From Amyelois transitella (taxonomy: Eukaryota; Arthropoda; Insecta; Lepidoptera; Pyralidae), in the NCBI RefSeq assembly GCF_032362555.1, contig NC_083530.1, positions 4,804,001-4,868,000 on the forward strand: DNA of 64,000 nucleotides, given 5' to 3'. Shown here piece after piece: positions 34,501 through 44,000 of the stretch (positions within the stretch are counted from its first letter, which is position 1; the number at the start of each line of letters is the position of its first letter). Both the position numbers and the translations under genes were made by a program. A model generated the notes under the pieces. The model saw nothing but the letters and a program-made list of their open reading frames with translations, did no database searches and had not been told where the DNA came from.

Positions 34501-35803
34501 TCTGTTAAGGTAACTTAAATGATGTTTCTAAGGTTAGTATCACACTCAAATGTAGATTTCATTTGAGTGTGATACTAACCATACGAGTAGACCATTCACT
34601 ATTGAGTCATTGATCAAATAGGAACTGATTTGGGTGAGAGATAATTTAAAGATCCATAGAATTACTACAACCTTTGATGATTACAAATGATGGGTCATCC
34701 TAATTTGATATTTTATACATACATCAATATGGTCACGTCTATATCCCTTGTGGGGTAGACAGAGCCAACAGTCTTAAAAAGACTGATCGGCCACGTTCAG
34801 CTATTTGGCTTAATGATAGAATTGAGATCCAAATAGTGACAGGTTGCTAGCCCATCGCCTAAAAAAAGAATCTCAAGTTTGTAAGCCTATCCCTTAGTCG
34901 CCTTTTACGACATCCATGGGAAAGAGATGGAGTGGTCCTATTCTTTTTTGTATTGGTGCCGGGAACCACACGACACTTTATTTTACTGATATTTTATTAC
35001 ACACATATTTTATACAGTTGCACGAAGCAGTTGCTCAGTCCCGGGCTGCCGACCCCGAGGCCGCTCCCCTGGTCTTCCACTCCTTCGAGAGAGGAACCGG
35101 CCTCGGACACAACAACCTGTGCGAAGCCCCGCAACTGGATGACATCATCAGGTGATTTGAAATCTAGATACAGTGCCGTGCGGTTCCCCCGGCATTTTAG
35201 AATTGGACCACTCCCTCGCTTACCAATCGATGTCGTAAAAGGCGACTGAAGGGATAGGCTGATAAACTTGGGATTCTACGTTTAGGCTGTCACTAGTTAA
35301 ATCGCGATCCAATTATTAAGCCATACACCTAAACGTGGCCCGCAGTATTTTCCAGACAGCCATTTTGTCTTTTTAGTAACATACATACATACATAAAATC
35401 ACGCCTCTTTCCCGGAGGGGTAGGCAGAGGCTACCTCGTTCCACTTGCCGCGATCTCTGCATACTTCCTTCGCTTCATCCACATTCATAGCTCTCTTCAT
35501 GCAAGCTCGGCGGTTTCGGGTACTTTTGACCTGACCCTTTACCAGGACGTCCTTAATTTGATATCAATTTATAGTAGCACATTATAGAAAAAATTTGATT
35601 GCGTAAAATTTTTCAAATTTAAACAGCTATTTTTATTTAAACAGCTGAACGTGGCTTTTCTGTCTTTTCGAGACTGTTGATTCTGTCTACCCCGCAAGGG
35701 ATATAGACGTGACTATATGTATGTATGAGAGTATGTATGTAAAAATTTTTCATATGTTTTCAGAAACTTTTTAACACAAATCGGCGTGCCGCCAAGTACT
35801 TGA
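19513..35803 (+). CDS. ABHD12: ABHD12-like serine hydrolase, copy 2 (9 exons, 366 aa)
   Basis: Coding exons: 19513-19651, 23344-23457, 23646-23774, 26893-26985, 31518-31652, 33235-33383, 34342-34509, 35018-35151, 35764-35803, all GT-AG and joining in phase to 366 codons plus stop. Exon lengths of 114, 93 and 168 nt are identical in copy 1, so this is a tandem duplicate. The catalytic residues are Ser202 (GHSLG), Asp299 (LHSKGDRVVPY) and His340 (GTGLGHNN). The N-terminus differs: it starts MDDEPR inside the equivalent of exon 2, followed by the anchor IILMTGASVTASLLVVQVAV. In the exon NSN...DYRG about 18 of 31 residues match copy 1, so the copies are old. Weak points are the exon 3 donor (gtcggt) and the exon 5 acceptor (gttgaag with no pyrimidine tract, behind a SINE). 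The protein should be active, but substrate preference may differ: the segment before the catalytic His is quite unlike copy 1. Confidence 0.85.
20221..20490 (-). repeat. 115-bp tandem repeat, about 2.5 units
   Basis: Units share 'cttcttctaagggttttgga' / 'gtctcag', 'tgtaggtattgatgcagg' and 'agaacctcagagcat'. On the minus strand they are largely open and would encode a Pro/Glu/Thr-rich repeat, suggesting a degenerate coding region of the host transposon. Confidence 0.6.
21064..21818. mobile_element. Foldback MITE (755 bp) carrying another MITE
   Basis: The ends 'atacacggtgattttgtcat' and 'gaaaaaatcaccgtgtat' are inverted copies. The inner arms continue with 'tgctcagtccatgatactga' and its reverse, then 'caacttttactatggggcca' and its reverse, around a centre near 21680. 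Without its inner insertion the element would be an almost continuous palindrome of about 260 bases. Confidence 0.75.
21105..21592. mobile_element. Inner MITE with repeated 'aggtattctatac' palindromes
   Basis: The ends are 'tgttatcggcaatctgtata' and the inverse of 'tgttgccggaaatctgtata', flanked by a probable 'tata' duplication. Inside, 'aggtattctatacattgcct' and inverted forms occur at about 21130, 21155, 21213, 21422, 21443, 21530 and 21555, giving multiple small hairpins. Confidence 0.7.
23018..23135 (+). repeat. LINE-3'-end-like repeat
   Basis: 'gtgcagtttgttacgccgct' to 'gaaaataaatctattttctt', a shorter relative of the piece at 9855. It lies in intron 1 of ABHD12 copy 2. Confidence 0.6.
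23466..23602 (+). repeat. LINE-3'-end-like repeat
   Basis: 'tgtagtttgttccgccgctc' through 'gtgatgtgacgtcaataagt' to a 'ctattctattctgttctg' tail. It begins 9 bases after exon 2 of ABHD12 copy 2 and fills most of the short intron 2, ending 44 bases before the next exon. Confidence 0.7.
23922..26165 (+). mobile_element. tRNA-derived SINE split by a 2-kb insertion
   Basis: The head 23922-24028 (A box 'tctgtggctcagcggtagta', B box 'gggttcgaatcccgg', then 'ctttttctgattg') and the tail 26046-26165 ('ctgggtcttggatgtttatc' to 'ctcaatcagtgtaatttgtc') correspond to one continuous element such as that at 32190. The interruption is the element 24029-26045. Confidence 0.85.
24029..26045. mobile_element. 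2.0-kb AT-rich DNA transposon, degenerate
   Basis: Terminal inverted repeats 'cccagccaacaca' (24029) and 'tgtgttggctggg' (ending 26045) bound AT-rich DNA inside a tRNA-derived SINE; the apparent target duplication is only 2 bp (ct). A plus-strand coding remnant runs from an ATG near 24648 (MPPQKNNN, soon stopped) to a frame at 24808-25169 with the segment LREWPVSKNISQDHLQIFMD, resembling the first part of an insect transposase, then a stop. The rest of the gene is absent, so it is a non-autonomous derivative. Family not assigned. Confidence 0.7.
26177..26440 (+). mobile_element. SINE-like repeat, full copy
   Basis: 'gccgtgtgattcccggcacc' to the ATGT tail, with a deletion after 'ccaatat' that removes the 'gaataggaccactcc' part. 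It is followed at 26440-26520 by a 'gccatttacataaagcgaca' type repeat and a 'tctcacgggatatgtccc' fragment. Confidence 0.8.
27275..27610 (+). mobile_element. SINE-like repeat with duplicated 3' part
   Basis: A full copy (lacking the first bases) runs to about 27515. The segment 'tctatcttaaagccaaatag' to 'gtgatcatatgtatg' is then repeated to 27605 with an internal deletion, ending in a TATC run. The duplication suggests template switching or slippage. Confidence 0.75.
27990..28215 (+). repeat. Unclassified repeat, shared with 30040-30270
   Basis: Both places carry 'gaaccttgtatttagcaata' (or close), 'accacc', 'ggaactcc', 'aacctcaagtgatgatgaa' (or close), 'ttttatg' and 'gacgagcaaaaa' in the same order, with many substitutions. 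It is an old repeat family; nothing in it looks coding. Confidence 0.55.
28460..28735 (-). mobile_element. SINE-like repeat with internal palindrome
   Basis: A reversed full copy from the tail to 'gggaaccacacggt', but at 28567-28621 the segment 'ttcaggcgatgggctactg' is followed after 3 bases by its exact reverse complement, replacing the usual 'aggttgctagcccatcgcc'. Confidence 0.8.
28889..29375. mobile_element. Mariner-type MITE, about 485 bp
   Basis: The ends 'tatacagggtgacttttaa' and 'aaatgtcaccctgtata' are inverted copies, beginning with the 'acagggtg' motif typical of insect mariner ends and bounded by TA. No transposase is present. Confidence 0.7.
29772..30036 (+). mobile_element. RTE-tail repeat, full copy
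   Basis: Runs from 'actagctgtgcccgcaactt' through 'gttattttgggcatcattga' to 'agctttataatattagtata'. This is the reference copy for the family at 12715, 14185, 45871 and 55480. Confidence 0.8.
30720..30935 (+). mobile_element. SINE-like repeat, 5'-truncated
   Basis: From 'tttgatgtcgtaaagggct' to 'gaacgtgactatatg', in intron 4 of ABHD12 copy 2. Confidence 0.75.
31106..31210 (-). mobile_element. Short insertion bounded by target duplications
   Basis: 'tccatgataatac' occurs at 31093-31105 and again at 31214-31226. Between them lies a repeat with a CATA tail and 'aatcacgcctctttcccgga', 'ggggtaggcagagactacct' and 'cgatctctgcata', also present at 35385-35465. It is a retroposed element distinct from the main SINE-like family. 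Confidence 0.75.
31227..31490 (-). mobile_element. SINE-like repeat with 14-bp target duplication
   Basis: A full reversed copy. 'atccatgataatac' directly precedes its tail (31213-31226) and directly follows its 5' end (31495-31508), proving retroposition. The acceptor of exon 5 of ABHD12 copy 2 is at 31517, only nine bases beyond the duplication, so the insertion replaced the natural upstream intron sequence. Confidence 0.85.
31875..31970 (+). mobile_element. SINE-like repeat, 3' part
   Basis: 'agcctaacagctgaacgtgg' to 'gggataccgacgtgatta', in intron 5 of ABHD12 copy 2. Confidence 0.7.
32190..32420 (+). mobile_element. tRNA-derived SINE, full copy
   Basis: A box 'ctgtggcgcagcggtagtac', B box 'gggttcgaatcccgg', then 'gcatgatgagaacagaactt', 'ctaggatgtttatctatata', 'cgaacttacttcgaggctaa', and an A-rich end. 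The head folds roughly like a tRNA, but the body and the repeated occurrence make it a SINE rather than a tRNA gene. Confidence 0.85.
32709..32975 (+). mobile_element. SINE-like repeat, full copy
   Basis: 'gccgtgtggttcccggcacc' to the ATGT tail; it ends just before the first pseudo-exon of the exon 6 array. Confidence 0.85.
32988..33234 (+). repeat. Two broken tandem copies of the start of exon 6
   Basis: Units 32988-33111 and 33112-33234 (124 and 123 bases) repeat the acceptor and both ends of exon 6 of ABHD12 copy 2, the true exon beginning at 33235. Both lack 37 bases found in the real exon between 'cacatgga' and 'gcccgacgcg', which shifts the frame, and the first unit also has an in-frame stop early (ACC AGC TAA). 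The acceptor 'cgctttag' is identical before the second copy and the true exon, so a mis-spliced product is possible. Confidence 0.9.
33410..33510 (-). mobile_element. SINE-like repeat, 3' part, minus
   Basis: ATGT tail, 'gtcacgtctatatccgttgc' and 'aggccacgttcagctgtttg', in intron 6 of copy 2. Confidence 0.7.
34203..34316 (+). repeat. 10-bp tandem repeat (atgagatgaa)n
   Basis: About ten units of 'atgagatgaa', flanked by 'aaaataaaat' variants, lie 25 bases before the acceptor of exon 7 of ABHD12 copy 2. The purine-rich run stands in the intron just upstream of the pyrimidine tract. Confidence 0.9.
34532..34580. repeat. Perfect short hairpin in intron 7 of copy 2
   Basis: 21-base arms (34532-34552 and 34560-34580) are exact reverse complements around the loop 'tagattt'. 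The stem starts 23 bases after the exon 7 donor. No similar copy was noticed elsewhere in the window. Confidence 0.85.
34718..34977 (-). mobile_element. SINE-like repeat, full copy, minus
   Basis: Full reversed copy from the tail to 'gggaaccacacgacac', ending 40 bases before the exon 8 acceptor of ABHD12 copy 2. Confidence 0.85.
35172..35375 (+). mobile_element. Diverged SINE-like repeat
   Basis: 'cagtgccgtgcggttccccc' to about 'acagccattttgtc', with deletions, directly after exon 8 of copy 2. It is followed by a 'aatcacgcctctttcccgga' repeat (35385-35465). Confidence 0.65.
35632..35745 (+). mobile_element. SINE-like repeat, 3' part
   Basis: 'aaacagctgaacgtggcttt' to the ATGT tail, ending about 20 bases before the last acceptor of ABHD12 copy 2. 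Confidence 0.75.
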
Positions 35804-37940
35804 GATAAGACATAAATTTTCTAAAAATATTGATGTATAAACCTTATCATAAACACAAAAATAAAAATGTTTGACTTCAGTACAAAATCTTTTAATCAAA
35901 TACCCAAAGTGTAAGGATTCTTGACTTTATAATGAATGTATTAGAATCTATTTTTGGATACGTTCCAGCGAGATACATCTCTGGTCATTATTTAATTATA
36001 CAAATTGAAGGCAATATATTAACTGTATTTTTTTAAAAAGATGATTTTAAACGCTACAATTTTTTACCAGCCAGCAATAAATCTTTTGAATATTAAAGGC
36101 TGGCCGCGCACGGTAGCGGTAAGAAAAAAATCTATGGTGGCAGTGGGGTCGTCAACTGTTTGGTATGTCCTATCTGACTTTAATAATGACTTTACCAACC
36201 TTCCGATTAAGAGACGAATCATAGGTGAGGGCGCCGCTCTCACCTTTGCCTTTTCTTGAAGCGTATTATTTCTTGACACTATACTACTTAATTCCTTTAG
36301 TTCGCTCCTCAATTTTAGGGGAACTGACGATTGGATATTACGCCTCGCATAGTCATATCGTCGCCGAATAGTCGCCCGAAACTTTAAACAGGAAATCTCC
36401 TATCGTTTCTAGTTTTGAAAATGAAAATCTTTAACACTGGCTTAAATTTATTGGATTTATATTGCCTTACAACGTCTTTTTAAGCTTATTCATCAAAGGG
36501 ACTATGGAAATTTCCATAGTATACAAATTACAAGCTTTGGTTGGTCTTTCATAACTTCATTGGATATAGATACATATTCCACAAATCCTTTTTAATGTCA
36601 TTATGTCCCGCCACATTAAAAAAAAACACTTTCAGTGCTTTGATTTCGACTGTGCGCCGATCACCCTTCCATTACAGACATTCTTCTATTACCTACAGAC
36701 AAAATATTTGTTGATAAATTTACATAGTTAACTAACTTTACTAAAAATGGGTATGGATCCCAAAAACAGATCAAAAAGAAACGTTTAAAAGCAAGCGCCT
36801 CAAATTCACACTTGACCGATTTTTCGAGCAAACCGAAAATTGTTTTGAACTCCTGTTCATTAACTAAGTGTGAATCAAACATTCTTTATTTGAATTTATC
36901 CAACTCTCGATCGCGCGCACAATGAAGCGGAAACGCTTTGTAATATCGACCAGTTTAAACCGACTCCAAGAGCTCTCTTGCCCTACTTTTCTTAGTGGAA
37001 ATACTTAAAATAAATATTCTGAAGGTATTCCGACAGGTCATCATAACTGGTGGTAAGTTATACCGACGGAAGCACGTTCCAAATTGTGATTTATTCAGTT
37101 CAGAAACTGTTGCTTGTGATTTGGCATTCTGGTTATAATTTTTGTTTGTTAACTTTTTTTCAATTTTTTTTCTGCGTTCGTTTTTTTTCGTGTTGGTGAT
37201 TTATGAACGAAATAAATTTAATGTGCTATTTGTGTTATCGTGATAATTTAACTTTTGTGATAAATGTCTATATTTATTTAAACAATTATTATCACATCAC
37301 TATCATCCCAGCGTTAATTTCCATTGCATCCTACATACATATGTTAGTAGCTAGTAACTAATCTGTGGGCCAGGAATAAAAAAGTCAAGAATAGAATAGA
37401 TTTATTTTCAAAATTAGATACAAGGTATCACTTATTGACGTCACATCACACGTAGAAGAAGCGGCGGAACAAACTACACTGCAGCAATTTTCACTGGACG
37501 ACAATTTACAAAAATAGGACTCTTAAATTTCATCGTGGACGAATGCACATTGTCTACATAAAAAACATGAGTAAGTAAAAACACAAATAATTTTTTACAC
37601 GTAGTAACTCCAAAAAACTGGAGACACTTACCCAAGTTTGGATCATGGTTCATCTCTTAGTCGTCTTAAAGCTACCAAATACTCAGGAAGAAGAGGTCCT
37701 ATTCTTTTTTCTATTGGAACCGGCAACCGCACGGCACATAATAGTAACGGAAGAGTTTCACAATACCTATATATGTCATGTCATAAATAATCAAATAAGC
37801 AATTCTATTTCCGAATCGTACTGTGGCGAAATCTATACGCCACAAGTCACAAATATAAAAAATTGAATCACGCGACGCGCTATCAGTCACAAACAGCGAA
37901 AAACCTAAATCGCGCAAGCAAAGATTTCACGGATTGGAGC
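35804..37940. other. 3' flank of copy 2, no gene recognised
   Basis: A possible 3' UTR with AATAAA-like signals near 35860. A patch at 36090-36260 is GC-richer with an open frame on both strands (36041-36259 plus, 36312-36064 minus) containing 'gtgagggcgccgctctcac', a near-palindrome; it may be a repeat rather than a gene. A reversed LINE-3'-end piece lies at 37388-37500 and a SINE-like scrap at 37630-37735. Confidence 0.45.
37388..37500 (-). repeat. LINE-3'-end-like repeat, minus
   Basis: Begins with the tail 'gaatagaatagatttatttt', then 'cttattgacgtcacatcaca' and 'gaagcggcggaacaaactac'. Same family as 9855 and 23466. Confidence 0.7.
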
Positions 37941-37946
37941 TATATC

Positions 37947-38235
37947 TATATAAATACAACCTCCGACTCATCGTTGGAGCCGCGGCTCCCTAGGCATAAC
38001 ACCTAGCTGAAGAAGCTGGTGGAAGATCTTCCCTTTGGTGGCGGTCGAGCCGAATTATCGCTCCCGCTACTACAGTAAGAAACAAACATTGCACATCAAA
38101 CAGGCCGATTACTAGCCCCTACCACGGGAGCGTGTAATCGAGTGCTACGCAATCTCGACACATGTGCGTATTCGAACGCTCTTGCGCAACCCGCGGCGAA
38201 AATTGCCGGTGTCGAACGGTAGCTGTAGTGTTGGG
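37947..38235 (+). promoter_or_regulatory. Possible promoter with non-coding exon, or solo LTR
   Basis: 'tatataaata' (37947-37956) precedes a GC-rich, non-coding stretch (ctccgactcatcgttggagc and onward) that reaches a good donor, 'actaca|gtaagaa', at 38075. A start about 25-30 bases after the TATA box would give a first exon of roughly 100 bases. No downstream coding exon is found in the window. A solitary LTR would look alike (TATA box, GC-rich R/U5-like part). Isolated in repeat-rich DNA. Confidence 0.3.
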
Positions 38236-40900
38236 GGGTTTGTTTTATCGATATCGATTATGTTTTTTATAACTTATAGGTAATTACCTAAAAGATGGCT
38301 TCATGTAGTTTACGTACTTATACTTGATATTTTTTGTTTTTGTGAAAGGTAACGTCAATAAGTGATACCTTGTATCCAATTTTGAAAATAAATCTATTCT
38401 ATTCTCACAGATAAAAATATTATGTTAAAGGGAAACTGCACCATAATGAATATGATTTTTAATATGTTTACTTATGATTGCCTCTCTCTCTCTCTCTGTC
38501 TCACTTACCAATGTATGCAATATTTAGGATAAGTATTGGGTAACTACATAATATAAGCACTTCAATAAACTTCTATACTCTCACTTCTATAAAAAATACA
38601 CATTTAGTATATTATATATATTAATGATAGAATTGTAATATAAATAGTGACAGGTTACTATCCCTTAGTCGAACTGGTTACTATCCCATAAGCGAACTAT
38701 CCCTTAGTCGCCTTTTACGACATCCATGGGAAATAGATAGAGCGGTCCTATTGTTTATAGAAATGGAATAGAAATCTATTTGTGCCTTCATTTTTGTTGA
38801 AAATTTATTTTAAGATATATCTAATTAACGTTATTGTAATGTTGCTCTTTCGTACAAAAATAATATTTAAGTACCATTCAAATTTAAATCTCATTGTTTT
38901 ACACATAATTATCGATATCGATACCCATCACTAGAAACAAACGAGGGGTGAAACTTAATATTCATAACAGCACCGTTTGTTTGCCATTTTGCGGCTCATT
39001 TTATTCTCGTTGCGGTACCAGCGGGTGTTATTTCATTAGGCGATGCACCCTATCCTTCTTCGCTGTTTCGATATTATGCATAAGTGCAATTTGGGGAAAC
39101 CCTAGGGATAGTGTTTAGTTAAGTCTTCAAAATTACTTATTTTCACGATTTAATCACATACTCGTATTTATTAATATTATAACATCATCAGGCCGTGTAC
39201 CTAATATGGTATTTTAAATTTTTCTTTACTTTGATTTTTCTAATTTATAATTTTTTTTAAATTATTTGACATTGTCATGTCGTAAAAGGCGATTAAGGGA
39301 TAGGTTTATAATCTTGGGATTCTTCATTAAGGCGATGGGCTAGCAACCCGTCGCTCTTTGAATCTCAATTATACCTATCATTACGCCAAACAGCTGAACG
39401 TGGCCATTCAGTTTAAGGAATATTGGCTCTATCTCCTCCGCAAGGGTTTTAGACATGATTATATGTATGTATGTATAACATCTTCATCTTCACTTACCGT
39501 CAGGTGAGATGGAAGACAAATGCCTTATCTAATATTAAATAATAAAAAAAACATGTAATTTACGAATTTGACAGACATCTATTAACGCGCAGCTAAAATC
39601 ATTAAACAGTTCCTTTTAATTCGATACACAGTAGTTAAATACAAACTTTTGCTCGTGACTTCATACAAGTGCAAGAAAGAAAGTGCCAGAAAGATTTTAG
39701 AATTTGACTTAATTTCTTACAGTGCTTTTTTACATTCCTTACATGCCAAATTTCAGCTTTAATTTATTAATAACCTGGATATTTTCAACGTTACGTACTT
39801 AGTCAGTTTCCTCTTCTATATGTCATCTGTTTTTTTAACACTATCGTGTTTAGATGGTGAAATTTTTGATTGTAGGTCAATTATATTGAGAAAGTCGCGG
39901 CGATGGGTACCGGCTATTTGATACAGGATATGTCATCTGTTTAGGTTACATGAAGATATAAACAGTCTGAAAGTAACGACATCTTAAAATGTGGTAGTTA
40001 CTTTAAAACTTTTTTAGGCGAAGGGCAGCAACCTGTCACTGTTTGAATCTCAATAGGGTAGACAGAACCAACAGTCCTGAAAAGACTGACAGTCTCCTTT
40101 CAGCTGTATGGCTTAATGATGGAATTGAGATTCTTCTTGTGGGTGATGGGCTAGCAACCAGCCAATTTATTAGCCTTTTCCTTAGTCGCCTTTTAAAACA
40201 GTCGTTTAACATCTGCGTTTTACCATTGTTAAGGAATAATTTTCCATGAAATTGCAATTAGGTACAAAGAACGAGGGAGGTTTAATTTGAAAAGGACATC
40301 TCAAATCCGTGGTCATCTGAGCAGTCGCCATTATGAAAATGAAACGCCCTACAGCAGCCATTTAACTAAATGGTGTAGACTGGATTTACGTGCTAGGGTC
40401 ACCGACAGATTGTTAACCAATTTTAAAAAAAGAACAAGTTCGGAATTATCGAGAGAGACAAATTGAAAAAGTATTCATTGCAAAGGCTTGTAATGTTATA
40501 TTTTGATATTGTATTTTGAAAAATGCTTAGATATGTATTTTTGTTACAAATAAACTCGAAAATAAATTTACCAAATGTGGTGAAATTTAGCAAAGAGAGA
40601 GACGAATAGCAAATTTCTAGAAAAAGTCTATAAATAGTTACAGAATTTACAAACAAACAAGTAAGTAGGTAGACACTTAAACAAAAACTAATCCGTTCTC
40701 TAGAATTTAGATTAAGTACTTACATGATCTTTTAATAATAGAAAAATAAACAAGAATTTCTTTTTTTTCTTCAATTACCACCACCACTCGTAGGTACTTA
40801 TTATTTTTTTATTTATTAATGAAATCTCACATAAATAAATTAATCTGAACAATGTATTCTCTCGTCCACATTTTTATTCTAAGTTTGGATAGTTGTGAAG
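38236..40900. other. Gene-poor stretch with scattered repeats
   Basis: LINE-3'-end piece at 38349-38406, a rearranged reversed SINE-like copy at 38620-38770 (with 'tcccttagtcg' doubled), a plus copy at 39275-39475, and opposed scraps at 40020-40205. A CT run is at about 38480. No coding signal seen. Confidence 0.5.
39275..39478 (+). mobile_element. SINE-like repeat, 5'-truncated
   Basis: 'atgtcgtaaaaggcgattaa' to the ATGT tail. Confidence 0.75.
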
Positions 40901-40904
40901 TTGA

Positions 40905-41060
40905 CGTTGTTGAAGAAAGTGCTGCAGTGCAGTTTGTTACCGCTACTTCTGCAATGACGCCTTGGAAGCGGCAGCAAACTAAGGTTTAAGTAATTAATTT
41001 GACGCCAACCAATGTTGTGAAACCAAAAGATTTAACTATTATAAAGCGATATGATCCTAT
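40905..41060 (+). repeat. Half of the palindromic repeat seen at 53885
   Basis: 'gctgcagtgcagtttgttac', 'ttggaagcggcagcaaact', 'tttgacgccaaccaatgttg' and 'gtgaaaccaaaagattta' match the left arm at 53885-54000. Confidence 0.6.
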
Positions 41061-44000
41061 AATAATGACTAAAAATTTTGAATTTTATTTAAATCTCAGT
41101 TTGGTACAAAAATTTGCAGCAGTAGCACACTCTGACTGCCCTTCTGGACAAAAAAACATGATTTTATGTGAGTATACTTACTGATGTACCTAAGTGTTTG
41201 ACTTAGAGAATGCCTTATGGCATTAAGTCCACATATTGTACATTTTACATGCATAAAATTTAAACTAAATAAATGATTTGTTGGTAATATTATACTATTT
41301 AATTATCCAATTTTAATAAATAACATACTATTTTTAAATTAATTGTCGACATGGTAAACGATGACCCTAGTGAGAGCGGTAATTGAAAGCAATTTCCCCA
41401 TTTCGTTCGCTTTACGAAACTGATGAATTTCATCATTTTTTCCTTATTAAAGGCAGCGGCCGGGAAGCCGGCCGGGTTTGTTTATGTTTCTTTTCAATTA
41501 CTAACTTTTCCTCAAGGCTTTACCCGCGTCCAATTTAGTATCATTATCAAAATGTCGGAAAATATTTCAGTCAAGTCCTACTTGTTTCTAATACTTGGTA
41601 TTAATGCGAAAATTTAATAAGATATGTGGATGTCGGTAAGTATGTAAGTAAGTATATTTTACTAGGACTGGACAGATTTTAATAAAATAATACAAGGACA
41701 TTTTATCCCGAATTTCCACGGGAGCGAAGCTGCGGGACGCAGCTAGTTAAGTAGTACATAAAATAACCTTATAAGGTTCTTCTTTAAGGCAACGGGCTAG
41801 CAGGACTTATTTAAATCTCAATTTCAAAATTCAGCCGTACAGCTGAACGTGGCCTTTTAGTTATTTAAAGAGCCAATGTTGGCTTTATCTATCCCGATAG
41901 GGAGGCTGTATCTCAATTACCTACGAAATTTTTTAAGTGTACTTTTTTATACATCTTCTTTTAATTTAAGATAGAATATCTTTCAGAAGATTGAGGGGGA
42001 CGACCACACGAGTCCTACTAATCATAAAACAATTTATAATCTACATACTAACTATAATAATAAAATGCCAGCAACTATTACTATTAAATAAGCCCAGAGT
42101 ATAATCTGAATTCGGATCCCTTCTCCCCTGTTTCATAAATCATAAGTACACCATTATTTATTACCGATTCAATTTCACCCACCTACGTGTTTCATTGTTT
42201 ATTCCGACGTGAGGCGTGTAAGAAAAAAATATTCGTCGTCGACATCTCGGTGAATGCGGAGACAAAAAATACATGCCTTGGCCCGATTCTCCTTTAAATA
42301 AAACAAAAGAGACTACAAAGACATGTCGGTAAAACAATTGACTTGTTATCGATAAACAACGACGCATCACTACTGTGACAACGTTCGAAATTCAATTTTG
42401 AAGATGCGCGCTACACGAGTGAGTTTAGTGATGGGGGAAGACGGTTTTAGTACCGTTTGGAATTGATACCACGAAAGTGGTTACATATTTATAAAATGGA
42501 ATCGATTTTTAAATGGGCCAATGGTGAGGCTCGTTTTGAGAGGCGGGGAGCGGTAGGCCCCTCCCAGCATTGAATGTCAGATGAACGTCTCGCTTTTTTG
42601 TTCATTCGCTCAGCGTCGGTGTACGCGAGCAGTCATCTTAAGTTTCATGTATGTTTATCAGCTCATTTATTACTTTTATTTTATAATGTTTTAAACTTTA
42701 TTTTAATTTTATCTTTAACCATTTGTTTTAATCGCATGATTTACCTATAATGTAGCAAGTTTTATCAAAAAATCATCATTAAGTATCTATTACAATATAA
42801 ATTTTCAAGCATATTAAGTTCAGATCACAACAGTCGATTTGCAGAGATAATATTTCTACAGATATTGACGATGACATCGCCTTTTTATCGAATTATGATG
42901 AAATCAGAAAAAACTTAACATAAAACGTCATTACTTTTTTTTACTATTGGCTTTGTCTTCCCAAGGATAACGTTGTCATTTTCAATTAAAATTGACTCAG
43001 CTTAACCAAACCATTTTTGCGGTGTATAATTGATAAGCCTGATTATATTTATTTAAACTACAAACTGTACATAAAATCTACAACATATGGACTTAATATT
43101 GGACCAAACTGATGAAAAAATATTGCCTGTTTTTTTTTTATTCCCATTTGAACACTCAGGCCGGGTCTAGTACAAATAATAAACGGCTCATAAACACTGC
43201 ATATCTGTTTTCCCCACATCTTCTCCTTAACCGTTTGCAATTGATACGTCTCATAGATTTGTCCGCGCGCGACCTACGTGCCGATGGTTTACGATCACGC
43301 GCTCGTAAACTCCAGGTAATTCCGTAGGATTAAACTGATGCACGGGGGGTTTTCGTCTGCGTTTGTTTTTGTTGAATTCTCAGTGTTCAGTTCACTTGGC
43401 GAAACATTTTGGGGGTAATTATGCAATTTAATGTAAGAAGGTCTTATCTGTATTCTAACCCGTTAACAATACAGATACCTACCTTATTTCGTCTGATATT
43501 CTAGGAAAAAAAATAACAAACATCTTTCTGACAATAATGGATTTAATTTGTAAAAGTATATTTTTTATAGAATTAAGGTTACCTACTATGAAATGTAGAC
43601 TAAATTAATAAATTAATTTTTTGTTAAATAAATAAAAATTATAAACAATTAGCACAGTATTCACTTTGGTACCAAATATGTACAAAACATAACAATGGGT
43701 ACCTATAAGTGATTAACCAAAAGTTGGAGCGTACACATCAATAAAAAAGATGAATACCTACTCGTATGTATGATAACCAATAAAATAAGTAAATGCTTCC
43801 CAAACCATAAACAATACTAAGCTACAATAATAAATCATAATTATAAATAAAATATTTCGTCGCATTGCAAATAAAATTTTCCATTGTTAGTCAAAAATAG
43901 GAACTAAAATTCATTATTTAAATCACCTAAATTATTGTATAGGTCGCAGACAATGTTATGTATGTTGTTTAGTTTTCGTGAGACTCATAGCAGCTAAAAT

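Noticed and set aside
36041..36312. Overlapping open frames on both strands with a GC-rich near-palindrome
   Set aside because: No recognisable domain on either strand; probably part of a dispersed repeat, left as unassigned sequence.
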